From: Patiria pectinifera
Lineage: Eukaryota > Echinodermata > Asteroidea > Valvatida > Asterinidae
DNA: 64,000 nt
Assembly (NCBI GenBank): GCA_029964075.1
Contig: CM057134.1
Location: 19,508,905 to 19,572,904, forward strand
Direction: 5' to 3'
Numbering within the stretch: position 1 is the first letter of the stretch; each line of letters starts with the position of its first letter. The notes beneath the pieces were generated by a model. The model ran no database searches and was not told the origin of the DNA. It saw nothing but the letters and a program-made list of their open reading frames with translations. This document shows positions 12,795 through 26,200 of this stretch, one piece after another. The translations under genes were made by a program, and so were the position numbers.

Positions 12795-12985
12795 AAAACC
12801 CAGCCTCAGACCCTCAGATCTGGAAAAATCTTAAGGGGTACCCCTTGATTCTGAAATTCTGGCCAGAGCTGAAAAATTTTCTAAGTCCAAACCCAGCCTC
12901 AGACCCTCAGATCTGAAAAAATCTTAAGGGGTACCCCTTGATCTGAAATTCTGGCCAGAGCTGAAAAATTTTCTAAGTCCAAACA
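12795..12985. repeat. Two ~100-bp direct repeats
   Basis: AACCCAGCCTCAGACCCTCA through TTTTCTAAGTCCAAAC occurs twice in a row. A looser duplication (GGAAGCCCTTCAACT) precedes it at 12565-12730. Confidence 0.85.
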
Positions 12986-13139
12986 ACCTAAGGGTTTTAA
13001 TTACGAAAACCGTAGAGTTTTTCAAGAAAGTGCCATGGCAGAGCGGGAAAAAAGAGAGCTGGCATGCTGAGGGTATGCGGTTCAACCCTGCCCCATGCCA
13101 CTATTTTATTTATTTTTAAAATTTATCTCTGCTGTGAGG

Positions 13140-13240
13140 AAAAATTCTCCTCCCGGGTCCCCGGCTGGGATTTGATCCGGGGACGCCGGCCTGGCGGTCA
13201 GCGAGCTAGACCGCCAGGCCACTGGCCTCTTCGAAAATTT
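13140..13240 (-). mobile_element. tRNA-like SINE fragment
   Basis: The minus strand has TGGCGGTCTAGCTCGCTGAC and B-box-like GGATCAAATCCCAGC. GC-rich island in AT-rich surroundings. Confidence 0.5.
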
Positions 13241-13299
13241 GTTCTCGGAACTAATATTTAAAGGTTAGATTGCGCAATATTAAAAAAAAAGAAAAAAAA

Positions 13300-16200
13300 A
13301 AAACCCTTGCCCTCATTTGAATAATTGAATAATAAAAAGCAGAAAAACTGAATATTCAGAAGTAAACCACCATAGGTCCAAAATTCTGGTCCTCAAATTT
13401 AGACATTTATTCAATATCTTTTCTACTGCAGGCTGTATATGTACATTATTTACAGTATAAATTTGATAAATATATTAAATTTCTTACTATTTACAATTTG
13501 TAGTGTAATAATTGTCAATATTAATTTACTTCCCTTTAAAAGAATCAATTAATGCTTAACATTTTAGTGGGAAATTCTTTGTTCAAACTTTGCACTATTT
13601 TCCTGGGGGGGGGGGGGGATTGGCCATATTTGTTTACTATAAAATGGCAAACATTTGCTTGAATGTGAAAATGAGAGGTTTTGCCTACAGCATCTTAAGC
13701 ATTTTTTTAAACTCAAATTCTGAGAGTTTTAACCACTTCGCAAAGAAAAACACCAATTCCAATATAGAGGGACACCTTATGTCTTGAATAATTTGTAGTA
13801 CAACTAAATTTAAATAAGTTAACACTGACTGCAAATTGGTTACACATAATATATGAATACTGCCCTCTACAGTCCAATATTTTAGTTGTGTCTATCTGGC
13901 TTGATTCTATGCTAATTAATTATGGAGCTCTCAAATTATTTCACGAATAATCATCATTCTCTAATTCTTTCTATACATTTAAAGACATCTCATTAAGCAG
14001 CTATTTAGGGATCTTGTTTCCTTACAAACATTGATTCTCCTTCCGTACCTTTTTCGCATAAGGAATCTAATTTCACAAATTTCACTTCACAAAAAACAAA
14101 GTTTAAATGACCTATATGACTAAGTTACAAATGTTCAACTTTCTTATTTGATAACATCTTTTACATTGCATAAAATTGGTTTCATAATTTCATTTCATTC
14201 ATGTAAACCTTATCTTACACCTTGTAACAAAGCACTTCTATGAATCATGTTTAAACTACTTGTTATTTGGTCATTATACATGAATTCGTTAATTAAACAA
14301 TTGTAAGCAATTCATGGGCTATAGAGGGTGCTCCTCACTTTTTTAAAACCAATATAAGACTAAGAGTCCCCAACTTAAACATAAATATTTATCAATATAC
14401 AAACAAAAATCTCAATTGTTCACTGTTTTATTGTTTCATTTCACTATAACATTGACAAAATGGGTTTTTCCACAAGTTTTAATGTACAAATAGCTTAGTA
14501 CAGTACTTTACATAGGCGCACTCTTAAATTTACATAAATAATGATAAATACATAAATAATCAGAATTACTATAAGGCCCAGTTACTAATTGGGCAACCAG
14601 CAAATCTACAGTTTTAACCTGTATATGGGCAATTCCATGGTGACAGACATTAAGAGAGTTTTGAAGGGTTTGAAATTAATTGGCACCAATGTCTCGTATC
14701 CCAAGCAAGTTTATATCAATTTTATTTCAATCAGTTCATGCGCAATTCTTCTCTTGCATATGAGTGCAATATGACAAAGTGACACCGTATAATAATACAG
14801 GAAATGTAATAGTTGTAATTCCGAGTAAATTTTTGTCTTTTTCGCTCAAAATGTCTTTGCGCAATTCTTCAGTGACACCGTCTAGTAATTCCGTACTGCG
14901 TAATAGAAGTAATTCTTTATTGCGTAGCAGAAGTAATTCCGTATAAATTTTCATCTTTGTCACTCAAAAATTCTTGTACTTCGGTAATTATATCAACTTC
15001 TCATTCTTAATTTTATGATATTCCCGACATGTCGGATTGGAATTGGAAACTCTTAAGACTGCACTTTTCAAGGTGCATAGTGGAATTGTTTTTGAGCATT
15101 TTTGTGACATTAATTTCTCAATGATATGGTCTTTTTTTCTTGATGCCAAAAGTGTCTTTACTTTTTGCAACCTGTTGGCAGCTAATTCTTTTTTAGATAC
15201 AAAACCAGTGAGTCCAGCGTAAGTTTTCATGAGCAGTAGTTGGGCCGAAATGTATCTTGCAATTTACAAACGCACTGCTCTTTTCTGTCTTCCTCATCGG
15301 GACACTTGACCGTGACTGACATTACATAAAAGCAACGCAGGAAACAAATGACTGAACAAATTTGAAATTCAACTTTAAGTTAAAGGTGCAACATACAACA
15401 TTCTATTTATTTATCATAGCCAGCAGATACAGTGTTTACAAGCAAGTTGGAAAATTAACTTTTTAAAATGAGACTGTGAAGGACATTTTCGTGACTGACA
15501 TTATAAATTGAAACATTTCTGCAGAGGTTCAGGTTTTATTTTCTTTCATTTCTAACAGTGACTATTTGTAACAAGAAAATACTTTTTCAGGATCAAAACT
15601 TAGAAATGTAGTTTAAAAACAACACATAATAAAAACCTATATACCTTGGCACCTCAAAAATAATTAAGCAGATGAGGCAAGAAATTTCTCAAAAATTACC
15701 CAAAAATTACCTTATAATATTAAACGTTGTCTCTAAGAACAATAACTGTGTGAATAGACTTGCATAATCCATATTTAATACATGTCAAATACATATTTTC
15801 TTTGCTAATAACAATTGGAGGTCTCAACATGCTAAACAAATTCCATGCTCAATTTAAACTACTTTTTCTCGCAGTTTTATTCATGGACACTTATGAAACT
15901 CCCCATGTTCTGTTCTTTTTCTGTCTATTCCTCTTTCATTTGTTCCTCTTGTGGTCTTCATACAATCCTTTTCTTCCAAGTTTTGTTTCTGCTGTGCCCT
16001 TCTCTGTGCTGCTGTAATTAACTTGCAACTTGGGTGTAGATCTTCCCTGAAAAATATAAAATATTCAACAAAATTATTTCTATTTTGTACATGTTTATAT
16101 GAACACAATTTTCATTGATGTATTTTTCTAGCCATACCAAAGTTATCCGGTGAACCAAGAACAAAAAGAATGAATATTATCCAAGGTTTAGTAATAGGGA

Positions 16201-17090
16201 ATTATGAATATCAAATTATTTGGTGCCAAACAATAATTCAGTTCTGACGGAAGACTCCCACACCCCTCCCCATCAGAATGGACAATGATAGATTACTTGT
16301 GCCCCAAAGCTACACAAATATTTTATCAAAGGCTTACAGATGTCCAAATAAAAATGAGTTGCTTTTTGTGAAAACTATACAAGCTACTCAGACAATGACT
16401 TGGCACTCAGTTGCATTTTGGTTCAAAGAGGTTACTTCTTGTATGTGTATGGACTTAAATAACATGTGTACTTGTATTTCCCTCAACTACGGACTGTGCA
16501 ATAATGTGACTGACACTACGTTACGCTAAGATATTGTAACAGCATGACAATACATGTGGCCGACACTACAATATTTCATGGCTGGCCTAAAGCATTAACA
16601 CAAAAATGTAAACAATTTTTTTTAATACACATCTCAGAACTCATGCTAAGAAAAAACACCAGAATAATTCATTGGTCAGAAATAAATGTAGGTATTTACA
16701 AAGAAAAAGAAATAACGTTTGGTTAATGATAGTTGATTAAGTTTGTATTTCATTTTACAAGCAAAATCTGACTAAAAGTTACAACAAAAAATATTATCCA
16801 TTTTTACAAAGACGCCCTCAAAACAGTAACATAACAAAATTGAGGAAAAATATAAGTTCCTTACCAGTGCATCCATAAGTCATCATGACGTCCTTGCAGA
16901 CTTTGATGTGATGGTGTACTGTAACTCACAAAATAGTGCGCGCATGGGACGAAACTATTTCAGTTTTAAAAGCGCCAAGCTATATTGTGTCACTTCGGCA
17001 AATCAAACTTGAACAAACTGTACATTTATTTATTGGTTTTGTGTCTCCACCTCCACGGAATTGCCCATATAACCTCTTTACTCATTTAAC
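13300..17090. other. AT-rich stretch without a supported gene
   Basis: No recognisable element apart from homopolymers. It may contain the 3' UTR of gene X; a minus-strand open stretch ending at 15881 follows a TTTTTCAG acceptor near 16050 and could be an alternative last exon. Confidence 0.4.
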
Positions 17091-17093
17091 AGC

Positions 17094-17224
17094 CTAGTAC
17101 ATTCTAAATAGGCCCAAGGCACCTTGGATGTAGTTTGTCTGATGTTTGATGTCATCACAAAGTGGTGCAGTTTCAGGGCATTCCAGCATCAAGAGCAACG
17201 TCTTCTTGGTAAGAGCAGGAAAAC
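17094..17224 (-). CDS. Gene X probable last coding exon
   Basis: 131 nt, acceptor CAATTTCAG. It continues in phase as FPALTKKTLLLMLECPETAP, then LCDDIKHQ, ending FRMY and TAG. A GT donor inside it (CAAG|GTGCCT near 17118) could instead splice to TTTTTCAG near 16050, giving a different C-terminus. Confidence 0.55.
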
Positions 17225-20200
17225 CTGAAATTGAAGTAACACAAAAACCAAAATTGAATATAAATAGCATACTTGTGTAAATCATGTTAATGACTTTTTC
17301 ATAATTTTGCGGGCTTTTGTAGCTTTTGAGGCTTCACTAAGTTGGGAAAACTATTTGTAGTGAGACGTTTTGAAGACAGAATTTGGAAATTTAATTTCCT
17401 TTGCATTCATATTCACAGCAGAATTTTCTAGCATGAATTTATAATCATCCCATATTTCACATGAAGATTGTTGCAAAAGCAAGTATTGAAGTATATTGAA
17501 CAAGTTTTGAGCTCACCTGAAACGATTGTGTTCCTCTTCTTGTGGTTCTGATAACAGGCTTTCGATGAATTTCCAGAGGGAAAAAGTTCCTCATATCAGG
17601 TCGGCCCGCTTTATCAAAGAATGTGCAAATAATGCAAAATAGATTAGTTACGGTAGTTAACATGATTTAATGCATGCATGTGCTGAAACGACATCTGAGC
17701 ACACGGAATGGAAAGTTACAGAAATATGAGCAAATGTTGACCTTTGTGTTCACGAAGCTGTTTAAAGAGGGCATTACAACAACATCTTGGCTACTACAGG
17801 AGCCCCACCATGAATGTTAATGCACGAAATGTGCAAGTGTCCTAGGCCAATTCACACGGCAACCTGATCGTGTTCTGGTCAACACAGATGGAGTAATCAC
17901 CGCGTCCGGTGCACAAGAGAACTTTGGAGTGACTGCAAAAGTTGTCATCAAAAGAAGGTTTACCTACATGTAGTCAATACATAAAGTGTTTGTGCTTCCA
18001 GCAATGTCAATGACAAATTGTTCGTGTGGCAATAACCCTGTATGGTCCATTATAGGGTAGTTGGAGGTGCTTGCGTACTCCATCATGATGCAAGAAAACA
18101 AGGGTGCATGTAGTCAGGTCCTTTGGAATGTGAACAGCTCGCTGTTGTCAACAGGGCAGTATGGAGCTGACACATGCCTTGAGCCAGTCAAAATAGTCTG
18201 CTGGGTTGAACAGAGCTGCGGCGCTGTCAGGCCGATCAACAGATGAGTGCAGGTGCCGAAAACGAGTTCAGCTGGACAATGTCCCAACTCTGGTTTGACT
18301 GCGGAACGAATTCCTTGCAGGATGAGTGGGAGTATGTCTGTCCATTGTGTACGGTCGTGTACTGCTTGTAGTGAAGCCTTGACTTGGAATTTTAATCTAT
18401 CAACCATGCTCTGAATGACAGGCAGTGGTGTGTATGTGATATCAGCCAAGTAATCTAGTGAGGGTGCAAAAGAGCCCCGGTTCAAATTGCCGGCTGCTTG
18501 TCACTTGTCACCGACAGTAATTTACAGGAGTAGAACTCTCGAGCAGCAGAGCTGTGGTAATGCTCTTGCAGCATATCTCCTTCCCCTACTATGTGTGACT
18601 CTTGAACCGGACAGCCACTGAAAGAGATATGCAACAGGTGAGCCATCGCCCTAGCCGGGGACAAGAGGGTAGAGATCTGTCCGCTCAAGTTGGCCAGGTC
18701 CTGCTCCATAGACCCGCTCACGAACTGAATGGTGTGGCAGACGACAGAGGTCAGCTGTATGGTGGAGACACTGTGGATGGTATTGCAAGTGAAGACAAAA
18801 TGTGTATGGCTTGCAAGACTGTTTGACTGCAGAATCCCGGTTGGGATCCATCAGACCCAGACAGCCCTCCTTTCTGTCAGCAAAGACAGTTAGTGGTGAT
18901 CCCGGTCAGAATGTTGCAACTTCCGTACCAACTTCACCACCTCTCCCCATAGCCACTGCAGACTTTTCTTCTGGCAATTGCCGGCACGCAACACATACCA
19001 AGTGCACTTTTCTATGCAAAATTGTAGTGTGTCCAGTTCTTGCCAGGGGGCCAGGAGAGAGGATATTCCACCTTGCAAAGATCATCTGTCATCTTGGCCA
19101 CCAGTGCCAAAGTTTGGTGGCCGTGTCCAAAAGCCACTGCAGGCCCTCGCCCGAATTACTGAGCAACCATCACCTGCGAAGGCAAGGACCGGAATGTCAT
19201 GCCATGCACAGCTCTGGACACCGCCTGCACCTCAAGTTATTGCAAGACAACCTTGCTTGACTACTGAACAGATGGATACGGGCTCAGCTCTCCCTGAAGG
19301 CATCATAAACTCTGTGCCGGCCATGGTAAAGACATCCCGGATGATGTCTATGAACCCCTCTGGCATACCGACCAAGGCCGACACTGTGAATATTGCATCA
19401 TGGGGAATCGTGCTGAAAGCATTCTGTAGATCGAGCCACGCCACAGACGGATTTTTCTGATTCCAGCGTGCATCCCCCACAATGGACAACATCAGGTGGG
19501 TGTGCTCAAAGCAATTACCTTCACCAGGCCTAGCACTCTTCTGGGCATCACTGATGACATCACAGTCTTGCACCCAATCGGGTCAGACGGTAAAGGATTG
19601 CCATCAGCGAATTGTACAGGTACAACTGCAGGGCAATTGACCGGAAGTTGGCCGGGCACACTTGGCCGCCCTTCTTGTACCACAGTACTTGAGTAGCGGT
19701 CTCCCAAGAGTTGGGGACCCGACCTTCATGTAGACAATGGATAAATATCCCCACTGCGACTCAAAACGCACCGTTTGCCAATCTGATATATTCAAGCCGG
19801 TATTTCTCAGATGCAGAGTTTGACATCTGACCAAGGCTGGAGGAAACCTCTGTCTGCATAATGGGGCATAGCAACTCTGAGCCAGACTCCCAGGCACGGG
19901 CCGAGTCAAAAACAAGAGTTCAGATGAGTCAACACTGATTCTATTACCATCGACCGCCCTTTCCGAATGAACTTCAGTAAAGTAGTCCACCAGTGTTCCT
20001 CAGTACCAGCATATCTGACCTCAGAGCCATCATGGACCAGACGCATCGCCCGTCTGCTACTGGACATGTAAAGCTTCTGAAGCCTGCCAGCCTCCTGCAC
20101 ATCAAACTCTGGCCCGCGCCCACAACATTACACACCGCACCACACTTTGTTGCGCTGGTTGGGATCTTGCCACACGCCGATTATCAGTGGAGCTGTAAGC

Positions 20201-23200
20201 CAGGCCAACCGTATGGTGAGCAAAACAGTCACACACTGACTTAAAATCACCGCATGTGACAGCATCACCAGGCAGCGATTCTTCTACTCCGAGGGCTGTG
20301 AAGCCTGCAGTCTCTGCAAACCCCGTCTCAGCAAACCCCAATTTGGCAGTGCAGTCCTCCTCGGGCCCTCAACCCAACCTGCTCCCTCACCCATGATGGC
20401 ATTCCAGCGCTGCACAGCAGTGACAGAGATTTGGTCGCACCCCCGGCACATACCCTCATCCATGTTAAGGGAACCCTGAGGGGCCCCGAGGATGCATCCA
20501 CGGAGTGTTGGAGTGCCAGGACACCCCCCTCATCCACATTACAGGAATTCCGGAGGGTATCCGTGGAGTGTTGGAAAATGGCCAGATCTCGCCAATGGTT
20601 CCGACTGCAGGGCAATCAGCTGGGAGTTGGTCAAGCACGGGGGTCACCCTTCTTGTACAACAGTACCATGGTAGCTGTCTTTTAAGAGTTGAGGACTGGA
20701 CCGTCATGTAGACATTGGTTAAATATTGCCACTGAAAATCAAAACGCACTGTCCGCTCATCTGATGTGATGATATTGAAGCCGAGACTGTACTTCACATG
20801 GTGCATCAACAGTAATTCTCTAGTCATTTCTTATGTAGTCAACATCACCTACCAAGACAGAGTCTGCATTCAGGACCTCTACCGTCAGACGTCAGCTTCA
20901 TTGACTTGGACATCAGCTCCACCCTCTGGCTACTGACCTCCTCAACGGCCGCATGCTCGGGCGTCCCTCCCATGGCAGAGAGGTTGGGAAAAGGTACTCT
21001 ACCATGAGCATGCAGCAGAAACAGTTGATTCAGACGTCCAATTGAGGCCTAAAAAAAATGCCCTGGAAGACCAGGACAACTGGTGAAAGATGCTGGTCAT
21101 CGCCCGTCAGCAACCTCCCTAGGATAGGCCTACCACGGACAAACAAAATTAAGCAGACAACAGGGACATGCTAACTGCCAACACAGGCTCAGGGGAACTA
21201 TTTTATATGAATTTGAAATTTAGGGACGGACAAATAACTTAATCAAAATGATAATGACACACACAAAAAAGAAACTATCCACAAAACATGAAGATGAGTC
21301 AGTAAGAACACTGGGTCAAACAATAAGCCTACTGCACATAAAGGTGACTGCATAGTTTGGGAGAAATCAAATGATTTTTTTTAAAATCAACCCATTCATT
21401 TGTTATCAATTATTATTATTTAATAAGGAGAACCTAGTCAATTTAGATAGTGAAACTTCAGTTGACTTTGAATTCACATTCACATTAAAACTCAAGTTAT
21501 TTTAAGGGCAATTTATGGCAAAGTGGACACTGCTGAAAATTGGAAAATCTATGAAATCTACAGAACTACAAGCACTAACAACCACAAATGTGGTATGAGA
21601 TTAAAGGAGGAAATGAGAACTTTCATTTTGGTGTGCCAGTGAGATGGAATACGGTCAAATGTATTTTTTTTGTTAATTTTATTTTTTTTTGGGGGGGGGG
21701 GGCTAAAATTATGGCATCTTGATTTCACATAAAAAATTAAACTGTTCTCGTCCTTTTTTTTTAAGGTAGAGAGAAAGATTCATAATCTATGCCAAAAGAG
21801 TGCTTTAGTCACTTGCTTTGACTTTATAGAATAAAGGCAAAAGATCTTGTAATAATCGGCAATTATCATTAGCTGAGACCAACTGAAATGATTTAGTTAC
21901 CTCATAATTCTGAGACTGCATATATCTGCTGCCCTCATGTGACCAAGGTAAGTCAGTTGTCGTTGCATGAAGGATGGAGTTGAGTAGATGGGGTTCCTGC
22001 CAGACATCATCAGCTTACCATGACGACAAAGAGGATTGGGAAAAAGAAACAGACAATAAAATGGAAATTAACTCATGTCATCTACAACCGTAAAATGAAA
22101 CCTGTCGAGTCTTAACTCTATGGGAGCTTGATAGGTGGATTTTCAAATTTCTGTGAAAACTGCCAAAGAAATACTTCAAGATTTTCATCAAACAATAAGT
22201 TCAAGAAGTTCAACAAAACTGATTTCGATTCATTGTACATTTGTCAGTGTATGAAATCGAGCTGTACAAAGGTACAACCAACATGTGAAGATACCTACAT
22301 ATCAATGTTCTATTCTTCTTCAAATAAATACGCTTTCACAATCATTTTGTTGTTACCATCAATAGTTTGTCAAGTCAGAATTTAATGACAAAATCAATAT
22401 GAAACTTCAGTTCCAAGTTAATATCTCCTTATCCAATTCTACATGCAAGGGTTTAAAAGTACTCAATTTTTAGATTGACTGACCTGGTTGTCATTTTCGT
22501 TGATAGAATAATTCAACCCCATCTCCTGAAAGAGAAAGTTATTTCAAACAATTATCGACAAGTAGGTGATTGATAAGCCAGCTGTGCCTACTTCTTGCCT
22601 ACTTTTGTCTGTTGTCTGTTGTCTGAATTTGACTAGTCACAGTGCTTGCTTGAAATATGATCCAACTGTTGGTGACTAGCCTGTGTAAAAAGCATGGCAG
22701 GGAAACAGGATTGATAGTTTTGACTGTCTGTGACTGATCCAAAAAAAGAGGGCTAAACTCGGGAAATTGTTAAGTTTTGAAACTTTTCAATTCGATGTTT
22801 TTTTTTACAGACCAACCAGACGTAATCAATTTTAAACCGTCTCAAACAGAGCATCAAAAGCCATTAATTTAGAAAGTACTTCAATGTACATTTGATTTGT
22901 TCACAGACAAATATCCGATCGTAATTTCAGCCTTTTTGAAGACGTTTCTCCATTCCTTTTGCTGTATATAAATCTGATCAGTTGCAATCAAATGCTCACC
23001 TTGGATTGACCGATCGGATTCCCCTGAAGTTGTTGGTTCATCGCTACTTTCCTTGTTGTCTCCAGTAAGCTTCTCGTCTGTGGTAGCTTGTACCTTGCAA
23101 TGTTATCAAAAAACAGAACAACCATTCCAATGGTCAAGTTTTCAAAGCACATTTTGCACACAAATCTCCTCCACAAATTTCATATTAGAATGTCTTTTGG

Positions 23201-26200
23201 ATTAATAACACAAAAGCAATTGTCTTTTTCATGGGTTTTACTTTTTTTGCCCTCTGAAGCCCAGAAAACTGAGTTAAAAGTGGAGTGAGATTTGCTGGGA
23301 GTTGTAATCAATTTCAATTCAACAAAAAGGCCTTTGCTTATACACTCTGAATTCCGGTATGTAAGAGGAGGCAATTGTTAACTATTCTAGGAATCTTTTT
23401 TATAAAACCCACACAATTATCATTAGCTGAGGCCAACTGAAATGATTTAGTTACCTCATCATTCTGAGACTGCATATATCTGCTGCCCTCATGTGACCAA
23501 GGTAAGTCAGTTGTCGTTGCATGAAGGATGGAGTTGAGTAGATGGGGTTCCTGCCAGACATCAGCTTACCATGACGACAAAGAGAAGTGGGAAAAAGAAA
23601 CAGACAATAAAATGGAAATTAACTCATGTCATCTACAACCGTAAAACGAAACCTGTCGAGTCATGAATCTTTGGGAGCTTGATAGGTGGATTTTCAAATT
23701 TCTGTGAAAATTGCCAAAGAAATACTTCAAGATCTTCATCAAGCAATAAGTTCAAGAAGTTCAACAAAACTGATTTCGATTCATTGTACATTTGTCAGTG
23801 TATGAAATCGAGCTGTACAAAGTTACAACCAATATGTGAAGACACCTTTATATGAATGTTCCATTCTTCTTCAAATAAATGGTCATCAAAATCATTTTTT
23901 TATTACCATCGATAGCTTGTCAAGTCAGAACTTACTGACAAAATCAATTTGAAACTGCAGTTCCAAGTTAATTATCTCCTTATCCAAATATAAATACAAG
24001 TATTTAAAAATATTCAATATTTAGATTGACTGACCTGGGTGTCATCTTCGTTGCTAAAATAATTCAACCCCATCACCTGAAAGAGAAAGTTATTTCAAAC
24101 AATTATCAACCAGTAGGTGATTGATAAGCCAGCTGTGCCTACTTTTTGCCTGCTTTTGTCTGTTGACTGAATTTGACTAGTCAGAGTGCTTGCTTCAAAT
24201 AATGATCTGACTGTTGGTGACCAGCCTGTGTAAAAGGCATGGCAGGGAAACAGGATTGGTTGGCTGTCTGTGACTGAACCAAAACAAGGAGGATTAAACT
24301 GGAAATAGTTCAGTTTTGAAACTGTTGAATTTGCTGATGCTTCTTTTTAACAAACGGACTAGACATAATCAATTTTACACCGTCTCATGCAGAGCATCAA
24401 AAGCCATTACTAAGAATGCACTACAAAGTACAGAATTTGATTTGTTCACAGACAAATGTCCAATTGTAATTTCAGCCAATTGAGGATGTTTATCCATTCC
24501 TTTTGCTGTCTATAATCGATCAGTTGCAATCAAATGCTCACCTTGGATTGGACGATCGGATTCCCCTGAAGTCGCTGGTTCATCGCTTCTTTCCTTCTTG
24601 TCTCCAGTAAACTCCTCATCTGTTGTAGCTTGTACCTTGCAATGTTATCAAAAACAAAACAAAAGAATCATTCCAATGGTCAAGTTTTCAAAGCACATTT
24701 TGCACACAAATCTTCTCCACAAATTTCATATTAGAATGGCTTTTGGATTAATAACACAAAAACAATCGTCTTTTTCATGGGTTTTACTTTTTTGCCCTCT
24801 GAAGCCCAGAAAACCTGAGTTAAAAGTGAAGTGAGATTTGTTGAGAGTTGTAAGCAATTTCAATTCTGGTCTAACAAAATGGCCTTTGCTTATACACTCT
24901 GAATTCCGGTAAGAAAGAGGAGGCAATTGTTAACTATTCTAGGATTTTTTTTTATAAAAACCCACATTTTAGAAATCGTTCAACTTTTTGAAATAAAAAA
25001 AAATCTTTCAAATAAAAACTTTTTTTTGCACAATGGCAAAAACTAATTCAAGAAACAGATTTTTCTGGGGGCCTGATTTGAAGCTCATTTTGATAGTTTT
25101 AGAATCTTCTTATTGTTGAGAATTAGTTTTCAAAAGTTGCATCAATTTCATATTTGATAAGTCATTACTTCTAAAATCTTACCTTGTTTTGAGGTGAAAA
25201 CCTTCTGGAAGCATATCCTGGTAAGGCTAGTTTAAACAGGGCCACCACGTGAAGGTCCCAGGATACCAGCCCCAAACACGCTTTCAGTATCGAAGGGTCC
25301 ATCGCTGGGCAAAAGGCCGGCCCCGGAGGGCCAGGCACAGTTGCCGACTGTCCGGTCCACCCCCCAACCCCGAAGGATCAGGAAGGTTATACCCTAACCT
25401 ATATGCGTGCCCCCCTCAGTTCATCCCCCATTACAGGTTCATGCGTTCTGAGGAAGTAGCAGCGTTTGCCGGCTGTGAATACAGGGCCACGCCCCTATAA
25501 AGAGGGACGCACTACCTGCTCCTTTATGGCACGGCATCCTAGGGTTTCCAGGCCGCTGCGTAGGACCCACGTCCCCTCGTGAAAGGCGGACCTTCCACGC
25601 GGACGCAACCCGTCCCTTTTAACTGGGTTTACCCCGCACCTCAATCGAAGCACCAGTCCAACCCCGATTAACTGGGTTTACCCCGCACCTCAACCGAGAG
25701 CACCAGTCCAAACCCCGATTAACTGGGTTTACCCCGCACCTCAATCGGGAGCACCAGTCCAACCCCGATTAACTGGGTTTACCCCGCACCTCAATCGAAG
25801 CACCAGTCCAACCCCGATTAACTGGGTTTACCCCGCACCTCAATCGAAGCACCAGTCCAACCCCGATTAACTGGGTTTACCCCGCACCTCAACCGGGAGC
25901 ACCAGTCCAAACTCCGATTAGTCGCAGCGGGTAGTGGCTGCGTGCAGTGGCCGCGCGCAGTCGCCTCGCACAGTCTCCGCGCGCAGTGCCGCGCGCAGTC
26001 GCCTTGCACAGTCGCCGCGCCCAGTCGCCGAAGACCTGTGGAGAAACCACCACCTCCGCCCCACACAAACCACTACCTACACCCCACATGATAACAAGTA
26101 CACACCCACCACCAACCAGTTCATCACAAACACATATTTCAACCACCCTGGGAATTTTTTTCTTTCTTTATGTTAAAATGTGGTCTTTAACCAAAATGTG

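Larger units (their letters stand above)
21866..24960. repeat. ~1.55 kb tandem segmental duplication
   Basis: Copy 1 about 21866-23400, copy 2 about 23418-24960. They align over their whole length, from ATTATCATTAGCTGAG to CTATTCTAGGA-TTTTTATAAA, with small indels in introns. Each carries one set of gene X exons a-c. Confidence 0.9.

Noticed and set aside
18802-19460. Plus-strand open frames of 152 and 160 codons
   Set aside because: They are antisense shadows of the minus-strand reverse transcriptase remnant.
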